A DNA stretch of 64,000 nucleotides, taken from contig JBGAHL010000019.1 in NCBI GenBank assembly GCA_044226205.1, positions 1-64,000 of the forward strand, written 5' to 3'. The notes beneath the pieces are model-generated. The model saw only the letters and a list, made by a program, of their open reading frames with translations. It did not search any database and was not told the DNA's origin. This DNA is from M3007 sp044226205. Its GTDB lineage: Bacteria; Bacteroidota; Bacteroidia; Chitinophagales; Saprospiraceae. Both the position numbers and the translations under genes were made by a program. This document shows, piece by piece, positions 8,131-16,685 of this stretch (position 1 is the stretch's first letter; every line of letters begins with the position of its first letter).

Positions 8131-8880
8131 TTAAAAACCTTTGGGAAGGGGTTTGAAAAGCGAAACGATCGTTTTTCTGTAATAAATCAAGCCCGCCAGG
8201 GCAGCAATCTGGATGCTGGAAAGCCCGAACGGAAAATACCAGGCCGGTTTGAGCCATTCCGCCACAAACCGCCAGGCCAGGTAAACGATCATGAAAATTT
8301 TAAACCGCAAGCCGTCGGCCAGCGGGCCGTTTTTTTCAAGCTTGCGGAGCAAAAGCGCGATGCCGGCCAGCAGCAATATTTCGTACAGGTTGACGGGATG
8401 CCGAGGGATGCCGTCGCCGAAATCGACGGCCCAGGGCAGCGTGGAAGGCAGACCCTGCGTGCCGTCGCCCAGCCCGGCAAAATGGCACCCGATCCGCCCG
8501 ATGGCCAGCGCCAGCAGGATGGGCCAGGTCATCAGATCGCCCGAAGAAGCGCTGACGCCCAGCAATTTTTTGGTCCACTCTACCCCCACCAGCCCGCCGA
8601 GAAAGCCACCCAGCACGGTTTTGTTGGCCATAAAATAGGCCAGCCCGAAGTGAGGCAAATCCTCCGGCTTTTCCAGCACCCCGAGCAGGTGGCTGCCCAA
8701 AAAAGCGCCGGCCGCCGCGCCGAGCAGTATCCAGTTGCGGTGCTCGTCGCTGATGCGGTCGGCCGAACGCCGCCGAAGTCGTATATAAACCTGATAACCA
8801 GCCGTGTAGGCGAGCATTTCAAAGATCAGGTGCGCATTGATGCGCGCGGCGCCAAGCGATATTTCCAGCGGGTAATGCAC
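8131..8880 (-). CDS. divergent prolipoprotein diacylglyceryl transferase (Lgt) paralogue
   Basis: 249 residues with several membrane helices and the Lgt fold signature: GRIG in the central loop, HPVNLYE (Lgt HP-QLYE) and a C-terminal WRFVAEW. The usual His of the FHGG segment is missing (the segment reads LGGFLGGLVG), and the GRIGNF-NGE motif is changed to GRIGCHFAGLGDG, losing the Asn and moving the acidic residue. A normal lipoprotein-modifying role is therefore doubtful. It could act on another acceptor or lipid. It is the middle gene of an apparent operon, 45 bp after the secreted protein and 12 bp before the radical SAM gene. Confidence 0.8.
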   Translation of the reverse strand: MHYPLEISLGAARINAHLIFEMLAYTAGYQVYIRLRRRSADRISDEHRNWILLGAAAGAFLGSHLLGVLEKPEDLPHFGLAYFMANKTVLGGFLGGLVGVEWTKKLLGVSASSGDLMTWPILLALAIGRIGCHFAGLGDGTQGLPSTLPWAVDFGDGIPRHPVNLYEILLLAGIALLLRKLEKNGPLADGLRFKIFMIVYLAWRFVAEWLKPAWYFPFGLSSIQIAALAGLIYYRKTIVSLFKPLPKGF

Positions 8881-8925
8881 GGGCAGACAGGGAGGATCAA
8901 CGTTTTTTTAACAGGAAGAACATCA

Positions 8926-9513
8926 TCAGGGCAGCTCACCATCAGCCCTTTTCAGTTCGACCACTTCCGCTTCTTCGGGCAAAAAAAGGGTGAGGCGTTG
9001 CTCGTCGAAATGCAGGATCTGGGCGTCCCATTTGCCATAGGGCGCCAGGGCGTCGGGCTGCCAGATGTCGATGCTCATGGTAGCGGGCGCGTATTCGTAA
9101 TGTCTTTTTTCAGGAAAAAGGATCAGGTTGCTGACGGGTACTTTGTTGTAGGCGGCCAGGGTGCTGTCGGCGAAAAAAACGACGAAATAAGGGGTCCGGA
9201 TGGCTTCCGCGACGCGTTGCGTTTCGTTCAGGCTGTCGAGCTCCGACCAGCGTTGGAAGGCCCGCGTTTCGCGGCGGTTGAGCTCGTCCCAGCGGTCGTC
9301 GAAGCCGTAAAATTGCCGGGCGCGTGCTTCCTTCACGTGGGCATACACCGTTCGCGCCTGCGCCGCGGCGTCGCCTTTTTTATCAACAGGAATGCCTTGT
9401 TCCGAATATTTGATCACCTCCCAACGCCCCAACAGCGAGGGCGCAGGTCGTCGGACGGAGATGCCCGACAGGGTCAGCAGGCTGCAACAAAGGGAGAACA
9501 GAATGATTTTCAT
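8926..9513 (-). CDS. secreted lipocalin-like protein of unknown function
   Basis: 195 residues beginning with a signal peptide (IILFSLCCSLLTLSGISV). The mature part opens with LLGRWEVIKYSE, a start typical of Bacteroidota lipocalin-like secreted proteins, and ends in beta-strand-rich sequence (WDAQILHFDEQRLTLFLPEE). A Cys pair sits inside the signal peptide, but no clear lipobox is present. It is the first gene of the group that contains the Lgt paralogue and the Tes-like enzyme. If the family guess is right it could carry a lipophilic ligand, but this is inference. Confidence 0.6.
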   Translation of the reverse strand: MKIILFSLCCSLLTLSGISVRRPAPSLLGRWEVIKYSEQGIPVDKKGDAAAQARTVYAHVKEARARQFYGFDDRWDELNRRETRAFQRWSELDSLNETQRVAEAIRTPYFVVFFADSTLAAYNKVPVSNLILFPEKRHYEYAPATMSIDIWQPDALAPYGKWDAQILHFDEQRLTLFLPEEAEVVELKRADGELP

Positions 9514-9595
9514 GACAGGTGCAGGGTGAGAAGCCGCAACAATGTTAGGGCAATTTTGAACAAACGGAAAACGGGAATCTGTATTTGACGCTAAA

Positions 9596-9630
9596 AAGCC
9601 CCTGCGCGAACAAACGTCGCACAGGGGCTT
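9596..9630 (-). terminator. hairpin terminator downstream of DUF4345 gene
   Basis: Arms aagcccctgcgcga and tcgcacaggggctt pair with one mismatch. On the minus strand the hairpin is followed by five T. It fits as the end of the MscS-Crp-DUF4345 unit. Confidence 0.65.
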
Positions 9631-9663
9631 TGCAGGGGTCGTTATTCGACTTGTCGCGCGGCA

Positions 9664-9727
9664 TTTTTACCGCGAAGGCGCGGAGAAATTCGCGCCCCCT
9701 TTGCGCCTTTGTGTCTTTGCGGTGGAA
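9664..9727. repeat. palindromic repeat of the ttcaccgc...gcggtgaa family
   Basis: Degenerate copy: tttttaccgcgaaggcgcgg on the left and gcgcctttgtgtctttgcgg on the right, around gaaattcgcgcc. Same family as 6643, 30453 and 47028. The remainder of 9514-9777 contains only the hairpin at 9596. Confidence 0.8.
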
Positions 9728-9777
9728 ACAGATCAAAGGGTAAAAATCGACCAGCCGCATCGCAACAAGTCCGGTTT

Positions 9778-10206
9778 TTAAAAACCAGCGACAGCAAGGG
9801 TGGCGTTTTTGCGGTTTTGCCACCATTGAAGCGCGACCGCCATTGCCATAAAAACGGCTTCGGTGACCAGCCATTGCAGGGCAAACTCGCCCGGGCGGCC
9901 GTCGGCGGCCATGCTCCAGACGCGGCCGAAAACAAACCCGCCGGTGTACAGGGCGGCGAGGATCAGGCCCGTGCCTTGGGCGCGAAAAGCCGCGTAGATC
10001 CAGTAGAGGGCGAAGAAGAAATTGACCCCGCCGTACAGGGCGCGGATCGAGTTGCGGGCGGTGACGTTGCCGTCGAGCGAAACCGAGACGAAATCCATCA
10101 CGGTTTGCGGGTCGAGCAGCGCTTTCAGGGCGATATTCAGCGTGGCGACCGCCAGTAAAAGGAGGTAGATGCGGGCAAAAAGAACAGGACGTTGCATGGC
10201 AGACAT
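9778..10206 (-). CDS. DUF4345-type membrane protein
   Basis: 142 residues from the ATG at 10206 (MSAMQRPVLF). The frame extends 66 bp further upstream, but that part is non-hydrophobic and unlike the family. Four membrane helices are visible (YLLLLAVATLNIALKALL, ALYGGVNFFFALYWIYAAF, LILAALYTGGFVFGRVWSM, WLVTEAVFMAMAVALQWW). The NSIRALYGG segment and overall plan match DUF4345 proteins of unknown function. It follows the Crp-type regulator by about 70 bp and is probably in the same unit. Confidence 0.75.
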   Translation of the reverse strand: MSAMQRPVLFARIYLLLLAVATLNIALKALLDPQTVMDFVSVSLDGNVTARNSIRALYGGVNFFFALYWIYAAFRAQGTGLILAALYTGGFVFGRVWSMAADGRPGEFALQWLVTEAVFMAMAVALQWWQNRKNATLAVAGF

Positions 10207-10276
10207 TTGTTTTGGTAAATCAATGGCACAAAAGTCTGCCCTTGCCGCGGCCTGAAAATTGACTGAAATCAAGAAA

Positions 10277-10867
10277 TCAGCGGGACAAGGCCGCGGCCCT
10301 GACCCTGCTCAGCGTCTCGGGTTTGATCCGCAGGTACGATGCGATGTGTTTGAGCGGTACGCGCTGAAAAAGGTAGGGCGCGCGGGCCATCAGGTTGTGG
10401 TACCGTTGCTCGGGCGTAGTCGTGCTGATCTCGATCTCGCGTTCGATCAAACCGGCCACGACCAGTTCAAGCATGCCCGTCCAGAGCCGCGACACGGCCG
10501 GCCAGCGTTCGATCGCCGCATGCAGATCGCCGCGGGTGATGCCCAGTACGGTACATTTTTCCAGCGCCTGAATAGAAAAAACGGAGGGCGCCTGCCGCAC
10601 AAAGGAAGGAAACGAACTTACCATCGTGTCTTCGTAGGCAAAACCCGCGCAGACCTCTTCCTGCTCCGTCGAGTAATAAATCCGAAAAAGCCCCTTGGCC
10701 ACGAACCAGACATGTTGTTCCACCTTGCCGGGCGGGCACAGGTATTCGCCCCGTTTTAGCTGGCGTTGTACTTGCCAGGCCGAGGCAAAGGCCAGTGCGT
10801 CTTCCCGTGCAAGGGCGGAGTGACGCAGCAGAAAGGCCAGCAATTGCTCGGACGGGTCGGGCGACAT
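10277..10867 (-). CDS. Crp/Fnr-family transcriptional regulator
   Basis: 196 residues. The N-terminal cyclic-nucleotide-binding-like beta barrel contains LKRGEYLCPPGKVEQHVWFVAKGLFRIYY in split segments and the helical dimer region (AAIERWPAVSRLWTGML). The C-terminal helix-turn-helix is short (RVPLKHIASYLRIKPETLSRVR). The canonical cAMP phosphate-binding motif is not evident. Bacteroidota have many such regulators for unknown ligands. Its start lies 3 bp after the MscS stop, so the two genes are tightly coupled. Confidence 0.9.
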   Translation of the reverse strand: MSPDPSEQLLAFLLRHSALAREDALAFASAWQVQRQLKRGEYLCPPGKVEQHVWFVAKGLFRIYYSTEQEEVCAGFAYEDTMVSSFPSFVRQAPSVFSIQALEKCTVLGITRGDLHAAIERWPAVSRLWTGMLELVVAGLIEREIEISTTTPEQRYHNLMARAPYLFQRVPLKHIASYLRIKPETLSRVRAAALSR

Positions 10868-10870
10868 GGC

Positions 10871-11680
10871 TCAGACGGATTGTTTGCGTCGTTCCTTGGC
10901 CAGTTTGATTCCGTTGGCATCGAAGGCGCTTTTGAGCGCTTCGTACAGGTAGTCGAGCGTGTCGTTGTAGTGTTGGCCGCTCGTCCAGCAGCCGATATCG
11001 ATCTTCATATCGTCGCGACTCATCCCGCTCACCTGCACGGACGGCAGTCGGTCGGGCATGGCATGGGCGCTGCGTCTGATCACGTCTTCGGCAATCTGGC
11101 GGATGTGATCGAGCGAACTTTCGGCATCCACGAGCAGCGACACCTGGGCCTGCACGGGCGTGTCGTGCCCCATGTTTTCGATGGCGCCTTCCGTCATTTT
11201 TCCGTTGGGGATAATGATGCGCTTGCCCTGCTGCGTGAGGAGGACGGTGCTGAAAATCTGAATTTCAGCCACGTGGCCGGTCATGCCATTGACGGTCAGC
11301 AGGTCGCCGACTTTGTAAGGCCGGAACAGCAGGATAAGCACCCCGCTGGCGAAATTGCCCAGACTGCCTTGCAGCGCCAGGCCCACGGAAAAAGCCAGGG
11401 CGGAGAAAATGGCGATGAAAGAAGTCGTTTCGAGGCCGACCATGCTCGCCACGACGAGCAGCAGGATGACTTTCAGGCCGACGTCGAGCAGCGACAGGAA
11501 GAAGGGGCGCAGGCTGTCGTCGAGTTTGCGTTTCCGCATAAAAACATCGAAACCGCGCACCAGCCTTTTGATGACCCCAAAACCGACAATAAGCAGCGCG
11601 ATGGCCATCAGGACTTGCGGGCCGTAGGTCCAGGCAAAATTGATCAGTCGTTCAGAGAATGCGTACGTTTTTGTCTCCAC
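10871..11680 (-). CDS. small-conductance mechanosensitive channel, MscS family
   Basis: 269 residues from a GTG at 11680 (VETKTYAFSERL). Upstream sequence in the frame is not MscS-like, and a promoter-like segment (tatcaaatttgcg, minus strand) lies at about 11736-11752, which argues for this start. Membrane helices are followed by the pore-lining Gly/Ala-rich helix (AFSVGLALQGSLGNFASGVLILLF) and the beta domain (FRPYKVGD, IIIPNGKM). The short C-terminal domain fits the small MscS class of about 270-290 residues. It releases solutes on hypo-osmotic shock from the inner membrane. It heads the unit with the Crp-type regulator and DUF4345. Confidence 0.88.
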   Translation of the reverse strand: METKTYAFSERLINFAWTYGPQVLMAIALLIVGFGVIKRLVRGFDVFMRKRKLDDSLRPFFLSLLDVGLKVILLLVVASMVGLETTSFIAIFSALAFSVGLALQGSLGNFASGVLILLFRPYKVGDLLTVNGMTGHVAEIQIFSTVLLTQQGKRIIIPNGKMTEGAIENMGHDTPVQAQVSLLVDAESSLDHIRQIAEDVIRRSAHAMPDRLPSVQVSGMSRDDMKIDIGCWTSGQHYNDTLDYLYEALKSAFDANGIKLAKERRKQSV

Positions 11681-11877
11681 GGGCGTTTGAATTGCGTTGA
11701 AAAAAACCGTAAACGGGGGATTAGCCGAAAAACGGCGCAAATTTGATAAAACCCGGCAACCGCCCACACATTTTTGCGTCTTAATGCCACAATTATTATG
11801 GAAAGGGCACCACAGGTAAAGCGCCTTTCGCAGCATCCGATCATCCAGCTACACTACCATACATTTTGAATTTGACC

Positions 11878-14541
11878 ATGATTAAAAAATTCCTGCTTCC
11901 GGCCCTGCTTGCCGTTTTGTTGTTGCCGCCGGCTTGCACCCGTAAAGCCGCGGATAAAGTTACCGGTACGCCTGTTCCGCCCAACGAACCTTCCAAATTC
12001 GAAGATATGGGCAAGCCTGCCATGGGCGATGAAGAACAACCCGTGGAGTACACCCTCATGGACGGGGCCGATGTGCGCCCCGAGCCGGTCAAACAACTGG
12101 ACACGCTGCCCCCTTACAACCCCTCCCACACCTTCGAGCACGATTTGATCCATACCAAACTCGAATTGTCGTTCGACTGGGACAAACGCCGCGCAAACGG
12201 CCGCGCTACCCTGACCCTGCGCCCCTGGTTCTATCCGACCGACCACCTGACCCTCGATGCCAAAAACTTCGACATCAAATCGGTGAGCTTCGAGGGCCAA
12301 ACCCAACCGCTGAAATACGACTACGACAACGAAAAACTGGTCGTTCATCTCGGCAAAACCTTCACCCGCAAGGATGAATACAAGGTCGTCATCACCTACA
12401 CGGCCAAACCCGAGGAACGCGAGTCGTACGGCGGCAGCGCCGCCATCACGGCCGACAAGGGGCTGTATTTTATCAATGCCGATGGCAGCGACCCGGATAA
12501 ACCCCGCCAGATCTGGACGCAGGGCGAGACCGAAAGCAATTCCTTCTGGTTTCCGACCATCGACAAGCCCAACGAACGCTGCACCCAGGAAATGTACCTG
12601 ACCGTGGCCGACAGCTTCGTCACGCTGTCGAACGGCCTGCTCCTGTCGTCGAAGAAAAACCCCGACGGCACCCGCACCGACTACTGGAAAATGGACAAAC
12701 CCCACGCGCCGTACCTGTTCATGTTGGCCGTCGGCAATTTCGCCGTGGTGAAAGACAAGTGGCGCAACATCGAGGTCAACTACTACGTAGAACCCAAATT
12801 CGCCCCTTACGCAAAAGATATTTACCCCCACACGCCCGAAATGCTGGAGTTTTTCTCCCAAACGCTGGGCTACGACTACCCCTGGCCCAAGTTTTCACAG
12901 ATCATCGTGCGCGACTACGTGAGCGGGGCCATGGAAAATACCACGGGGGTCATTTTCGGCGATTTTATGCAAAAAACCAGCCGCGAACTGCTCGACGACC
13001 ACTGGCTCAACGAAAAAGTGGTGGCGCACGAGATGTTTCACCACTGGTTTGGCGACCTCGTGACCTGCGAAAGCTGGGCCAACCTGACCCTCAACGAAGG
13101 CTTCGCCAACTACTCCGAATACCTCTGGCTCGAACACAAATACGGCCGCGACGAGGCCGATATGCATGAGATGGAGGAGCAGCAAGGCTACATTTTCAGC
13201 GCCCAGGACGGCGGCCACCCGCTGATTCATTTCGGCTACTCGGACCGTGAAACCATGTTCGACGCCCATTCGTACAACAAAGGCGGCGCCGCGCTCCACA
13301 TGCTGCGCAGCTACCTCGGCGACGAAGCCTTTTTCGCAGCCCTGCAGCGCTATCTCAAGAAAAACGAATACACCGACGCCGAAGCCCACGAACTGCGTCT
13401 GGCTTTCGAAGACGTGAGCGGACAGGACCTCAACTGGTTCTTCAACCAGTGGTTTTTCGGCGCCGGACACCCCATCATCAACATCAGCTACGGATGGGAT
13501 GAAAAGACCAAAAAACAAACCGTGACCATCACGCAGACCCAGGAGGGCGAAAACGTAGCGCCTATTTTTGAACTGCCGCTCAAGGTCGACCTCTACGCCG
13601 CCGACGGCAGTGTGCGCCGCGAGAATATCCGCGTGACCAAGCGCAGCCAAACCTTCACGTTCGATGCGCCTGTGCGCCCCGCGCTCGTCAATGTGGATGC
13701 CGACAAAACCCTGCTGGCGGTCAAGGAAGACCGCCACACGACCGAGGAGTGGATTTTCCAATACTATCATGCGCCGCTTTTCCGTGACCGCTGGGAAGCC
13801 CTCGACGCCCTTGCCCAGGACCAGTCGGCCGCCGCGCAAAAAGTGTACACCGACGCGCTTCAGGACAAATTCCACGGCATCCGCTCGCGTGCGATCGACC
13901 GTGCCGATATGAAAGACCCGCAGGCAGCCGCGCTCGTGGCCAAACTGGCGGAAAGCGACCCCGAACCGTCCGTGCGCGCCTCGGCACTTTCCGCGCTGGG
14001 CCAGACGGGCGACAAAAAGTACGTCCCCGTTCTCCAGAAAGCCCTGAGCCCCGAACAGCCTTACAGCGTCGTGGGCGCGGGCCTCAACGGCCTGGCGCAG
14101 GTCGACCCCGAAGCGGCGGTGAAAGCGTCCAAATCGCTCGAAAACGACGATTCCGAAGCGACCGTACTGGCGCTTGCCGAACTGTATGCCCAACAACCCG
14201 ACCCTGCTCAACTGAGCTGGTACCAAAACAAGGCGACCAAAATGGACGGCATGGCGGCCATGGCATTTTTTAATCATTTCGGCAGCTACCTCACGGGCCT
14301 CAACGACCCCGTCGTCACCGGCAAAGCGGTCGAGGTGTTCAAAACAACGGCACTGAACCCCAAGGAGAGCCTTTGGCGCCGGTTTACCGCGACCAAATCG
14401 ATCGCCGACATCCGCAATTTTTACCATGAAAAAGGCGACAACGCCAAAGCAAGCGAGCTCAACGAGCTGATCAAGGAAATTCAGGCCAAAGAGACCGACG
14501 CAACCCTCAAAACTTATTACGCCATGTTCAATATGCCCTGA
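11878..14541 (+). CDS. M1-family zinc aminopeptidase, lipoprotein
   Basis: 887 residues. The N terminus is a lipoprotein signal (LLAVLLLPPAC). The exopeptidase motif GAMEN is at residues 350-354, and the zinc site is HEMFH at 384-388 with the distal Glu at 407 (NEGFANYSEYLW). After the catalytic region the C-terminal third is helical with HEAT-like repeats (AESDPEPSVRASALSALG). It removes N-terminal residues from peptides, here probably in the periplasm or on the outer membrane. The start at ATG 11878 is preferred over the TTG at 11866 because it gives a clean lipoprotein signal. A hairpin at 14575 probably ends the transcript. Confidence 0.92.
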   Translation: MIKKFLLPALLAVLLLPPACTRKAADKVTGTPVPPNEPSKFEDMGKPAMGDEEQPVEYTLMDGADVRPEPVKQLDTLPPYNPSHTFEHDLIHTKLELSFDWDKRRANGRATLTLRPWFYPTDHLTLDAKNFDIKSVSFEGQTQPLKYDYDNEKLVVHLGKTFTRKDEYKVVITYTAKPEERESYGGSAAITADKGLYFINADGSDPDKPRQIWTQGETESNSFWFPTIDKPNERCTQEMYLTVADSFVTLSNGLLLSSKKNPDGTRTDYWKMDKPHAPYLFMLAVGNFAVVKDKWRNIEVNYYVEPKFAPYAKDIYPHTPEMLEFFSQTLGYDYPWPKFSQIIVRDYVSGAMENTTGVIFGDFMQKTSRELLDDHWLNEKVVAHEMFHHWFGDLVTCESWANLTLNEGFANYSEYLWLEHKYGRDEADMHEMEEQQGYIFSAQDGGHPLIHFGYSDRETMFDAHSYNKGGAALHMLRSYLGDEAFFAALQRYLKKNEYTDAEAHELRLAFEDVSGQDLNWFFNQWFFGAGHPIINISYGWDEKTKKQTVTITQTQEGENVAPIFELPLKVDLYAADGSVRRENIRVTKRSQTFTFDAPVRPALVNVDADKTLLAVKEDRHTTEEWIFQYYHAPLFRDRWEALDALAQDQSAAAQKVYTDALQDKFHGIRSRAIDRADMKDPQAAALVAKLAESDPEPSVRASALSALGQTGDKKYVPVLQKALSPEQPYSVVGAGLNGLAQVDPEAAVKASKSLENDDSEATVLALAELYAQQPDPAQLSWYQNKATKMDGMAAMAFFNHFGSYLTGLNDPVVTGKAVEVFKTTALNPKESLWRRFTATKSIADIRNFYHEKGDNAKASELNELIKEIQAKETDATLKTYYAMFNMP

Positions 14542-14574
14542 CGTTCGGTCAAGGGCAAGATCGTCAAAACCATC

Positions 14575-14608
14575 CACCGGACGCGACCCGACAACGGCGC
14601 GTCCGGTG
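14575..14608 (+). terminator. hairpin between aminopeptidase and serC
   Basis: Arms caccggacgcg and gcgcgtccggtg pair strongly around a short loop and are followed by a run of four T at 14612. It lies 33 bp after the aminopeptidase stop and just before the serC promoter box. Confidence 0.6.
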
Positions 14609-14629
14609 CTGTTTTCATCCAAAAACGCC

Positions 14630-14637
14630 TACCTTTG
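14630..14637 (+). promoter_or_regulatory. Bacteroidota -7 box for serC
   Basis: TACCTTTG matches the TAnnTTTG consensus of the primary sigma factor in Bacteroidota. The serC ATG follows 45 bp later. No exact -33 TTG is present. Confidence 0.6.
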
Positions 14638-14682
14638 CCGGCCTGCAACAACGCTCCCGAACCGGTAAATTCCATCCAGACA

Positions 14683-15759
14683 ATGAAAAAACACAATTTC
14701 TCCGCCGGGCCGGCCATCCTTCCCGCACCCGTGCTCAAAGAAGCCGCCAGGGCCGTCACCAATTACGAAGGCATCGGCCTGAGCCTGCTTGAAATTTCCC
14801 ACCGCGGCAAAGAATTTACCGCCATCATCGAAGAGGCCAACGCCCTGATGCGAGAATTGCTCGAACTGCCGTCCGACTATCAAGTCCTTTGGCTCAGCGG
14901 CGGCGCCAGCACGCAGTTTTTCATGATCCCCATGAACCTGCTCGACGCCGGCGAAACGGCTGCCTACGTGGACACGGGCACCTGGGCCAACAAGGCCATC
15001 AAGGAGGCAAAAGGTTTTGGCAATGTCGACGTGCTGGCCTCGTCCAAAGAACAGAACTACACGTTTATTCCGAAGGGTTATAAAGTTCCCAAAGACGCCA
15101 AATACCTGCACCTGACGAGCAACAACACCATCTTCGGCACGCAGTTGCACAAATTCCCCAAATCGCCCGTCCCGATCGTGTGCGACATGTCGTCCGACTT
15201 TTTGAGCCGCCCGGTCGATGTGCGTCCTTTCGGTCTGATCTACGCCGGCGCCCAGAAAAACGTGGGCCCTGCCGGCACCACGGTGGTCATCGTCCGGGAA
15301 GACATGCTCGGCAAGGTCAATCGTACGATTCCGACCATGCTCGATTACCGCACTTTTGTGAAGGAAAACTCGCTGTACAACACGCCGCCCGTGTACCCGA
15401 TTTACGTCTCCATGCTGACGCTCCGCTGGCTCAAAAAAGGCGGCGGCCTCAAAGCCATTCAGCGGAAAAACAAGGCCAAGGCCGCTCTCTTGTACCAGGA
15501 GATCGACGCCAACCCCTTGTTCCGCGGCACGGTGGCCCGGGAAGACCGTTCGCTGATGAATGTCTGCTTTGTCATGGAAGATCGCTACGCGGCCCTGGAA
15601 AAGGATTTTCAGGCTGAGGCCGAAGCCAACGGACTGGTGGGCCTGAAAGGGCACCGCTCCGTGGGCGGTTTCCGCGCATCCATTTACAACGCCATGCCCA
15701 AGGCCGGCGTGCAGGCGCTGGTCGATCTGATGCAGGATTTTGCCCGCCGGAAAGGATAA
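14683..15759 (+). CDS. serC: phosphoserine aminotransferase
   Basis: 358 residues, the normal SerC length. It converts 3-phosphohydroxypyruvate and glutamate to phosphoserine in serine synthesis (and can act in pyridoxal phosphate synthesis). The start motif MKKHNFSAGPAILP, the small-domain GGASTQFFMIPMNLL and the PLP-binding lysine K192 in YAGAQKNVGPAG are all present, as is the C-terminal GHRSVGGFRASIYNAM. The ATG at 14683 is chosen because it opens exactly on the family start. A YgjP-type hydrolase gene begins 4 bp after the stop. glyA, the next step toward glycine, is at 24103. Confidence 0.97.
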   Translation: MKKHNFSAGPAILPAPVLKEAARAVTNYEGIGLSLLEISHRGKEFTAIIEEANALMRELLELPSDYQVLWLSGGASTQFFMIPMNLLDAGETAAYVDTGTWANKAIKEAKGFGNVDVLASSKEQNYTFIPKGYKVPKDAKYLHLTSNNTIFGTQLHKFPKSPVPIVCDMSSDFLSRPVDVRPFGLIYAGAQKNVGPAGTTVVIVREDMLGKVNRTIPTMLDYRTFVKENSLYNTPPVYPIYVSMLTLRWLKKGGGLKAIQRKNKAKAALLYQEIDANPLFRGTVAREDRSLMNVCFVMEDRYAALEKDFQAEAEANGLVGLKGHRSVGGFRASIYNAMPKAGVQALVDLMQDFARRKG

Positions 15760-15763
15760 TTTA

Positions 15764-16498
15764 ATGGCAAAAAAAAGCACCAAATACGTCTCCCAACTGG
15801 CCGTCGGCGGGGTCAACCTGCCGGTCAATATCCATGTGGAGCGGCGGCAAACCGTGACGTTCAGCCTGCGGCATACGGGCGTCACGGTGCGTATTCCGCG
15901 CGGGATGAGCGAAGGCGAGTGGGCGCATCATGCCGACCGGCTTCGGGTCTGGGTGCAGCAGGTTTTTGCCAAAAAACCCGCTTTGCGGGATGCATTTGTT
16001 GAAAAAACGTACCAAAGTGGCGACCTGCTTGCCGTCGGCACGCGACAATACAGGATCGAGATCGAACAGCAGGCCCGTGCAACCAGCACGGCCCGACTGG
16101 TGGGTGATACCATTTGTCTAATGCTGAGCCTTCATGCCGACCGGAAGACGACCAAAACCCTCTTGTCGAGGATTGTCGCCTCCGATTTTTACCCCGACAT
16201 AGCCCGCCGCGTACAAGAGATCAACCGACTGACCGTCAACCGCCCCATTCGCTCTATTGCCCTGAAATACAGCCACTCCCGTTGGGGCAGTTGTTCGCGG
16301 ACGGGCAATATCAACCTTTCCACGCGGCTGCTGTTCGCCCCCGAAGAAGTGCAGGACTACGTTATTCTGCACGAGTTGGCGCACCTGGTCGAAGCCAATC
16401 ATTCCGATCGTTTCTGGGCAGTCGTGGAGCGTTATTCGCCCAACTACAAAGCCTGTGAAAAATGGCTGAAACTGCACGGCGCCACGTGTGATTTTTAG
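15764..16498 (+). CDS. YgjP/DUF45-type zinc metallohydrolase
   Basis: 244 residues. The C-terminal half has the zinc metalloprotease motif HELAH (ILHELAHLVEANHSDRFW), with family sequences KYSHSRWGSCS and INLSTRLLFAPEE just before it, typical of DUF45/YgjP-type proteins. The biological substrate of this family is not established. Translation is probably coupled to serC because the ATG is 4 bp after the serC stop. The stop codon TAG directly abuts the AAGTT-rich repeat element. Confidence 0.9.
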   Translation: MAKKSTKYVSQLAVGGVNLPVNIHVERRQTVTFSLRHTGVTVRIPRGMSEGEWAHHADRLRVWVQQVFAKKPALRDAFVEKTYQSGDLLAVGTRQYRIEIEQQARATSTARLVGDTICLMLSLHADRKTTKTLLSRIVASDFYPDIARRVQEINRLTVNRPIRSIALKYSHSRWGSCSRTGNINLSTRLLFAPEEVQDYVILHELAHLVEANHSDRFWAVVERYSPNYKACEKWLKLHGATCDF

Positions 16499-16676
16499 TT
16501 CAAAGTTCAAAGTTGGGGAGTTCAAAGTTCAAAGTTTAAAGTTCAAAGTTCGTAGCGGATGACATTTAGGAAGGAGTGGACGTTTGCGCTGCCGGGTTGG
16601 CCGCACAACCCGCTAATCATCAACCGCTTACAACTTTGAACTTTAAACTTTGAACTTTAAACTCCCCAACTTCAAA
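16499..16676. repeat. AAGTT-rich inverted-repeat element, copy A
   Basis: Long arms built from a heptamer, ttcaaagtt/tttaaag on the left and its complement on the right (aactttgaactttaaac), enclose a unique core (gttcgtagcggat, tggacgtttgcgct, cacaacccgctaa, caaccgcttacaac). The same core recurs at 52757-52994. The left edge starts immediately after a TAG stop. Confidence 0.85.
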
Positions 16677-16685
16677 CCGACTACC

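Noticed and set aside
6829..9588. 919-codon open frame on the plus strand
   Set aside because: It mirrors the radical SAM, Lgt-like and secreted genes on the minus strand. Its composition follows the complement of those proteins and no domain is recognisable.
10871..11836. Longer MscS start at 11836
   Set aside because: The extra ~50 residues are not MscS-like and would span a promoter-like segment; GTG 11680 fits the family start.
16499..16676. AAGTT-rich region as part of the upstream or downstream gene
   Set aside because: Frames across it are short repeats of Phe/Lys/Leu; the identical core at 52757 shows it is an element.
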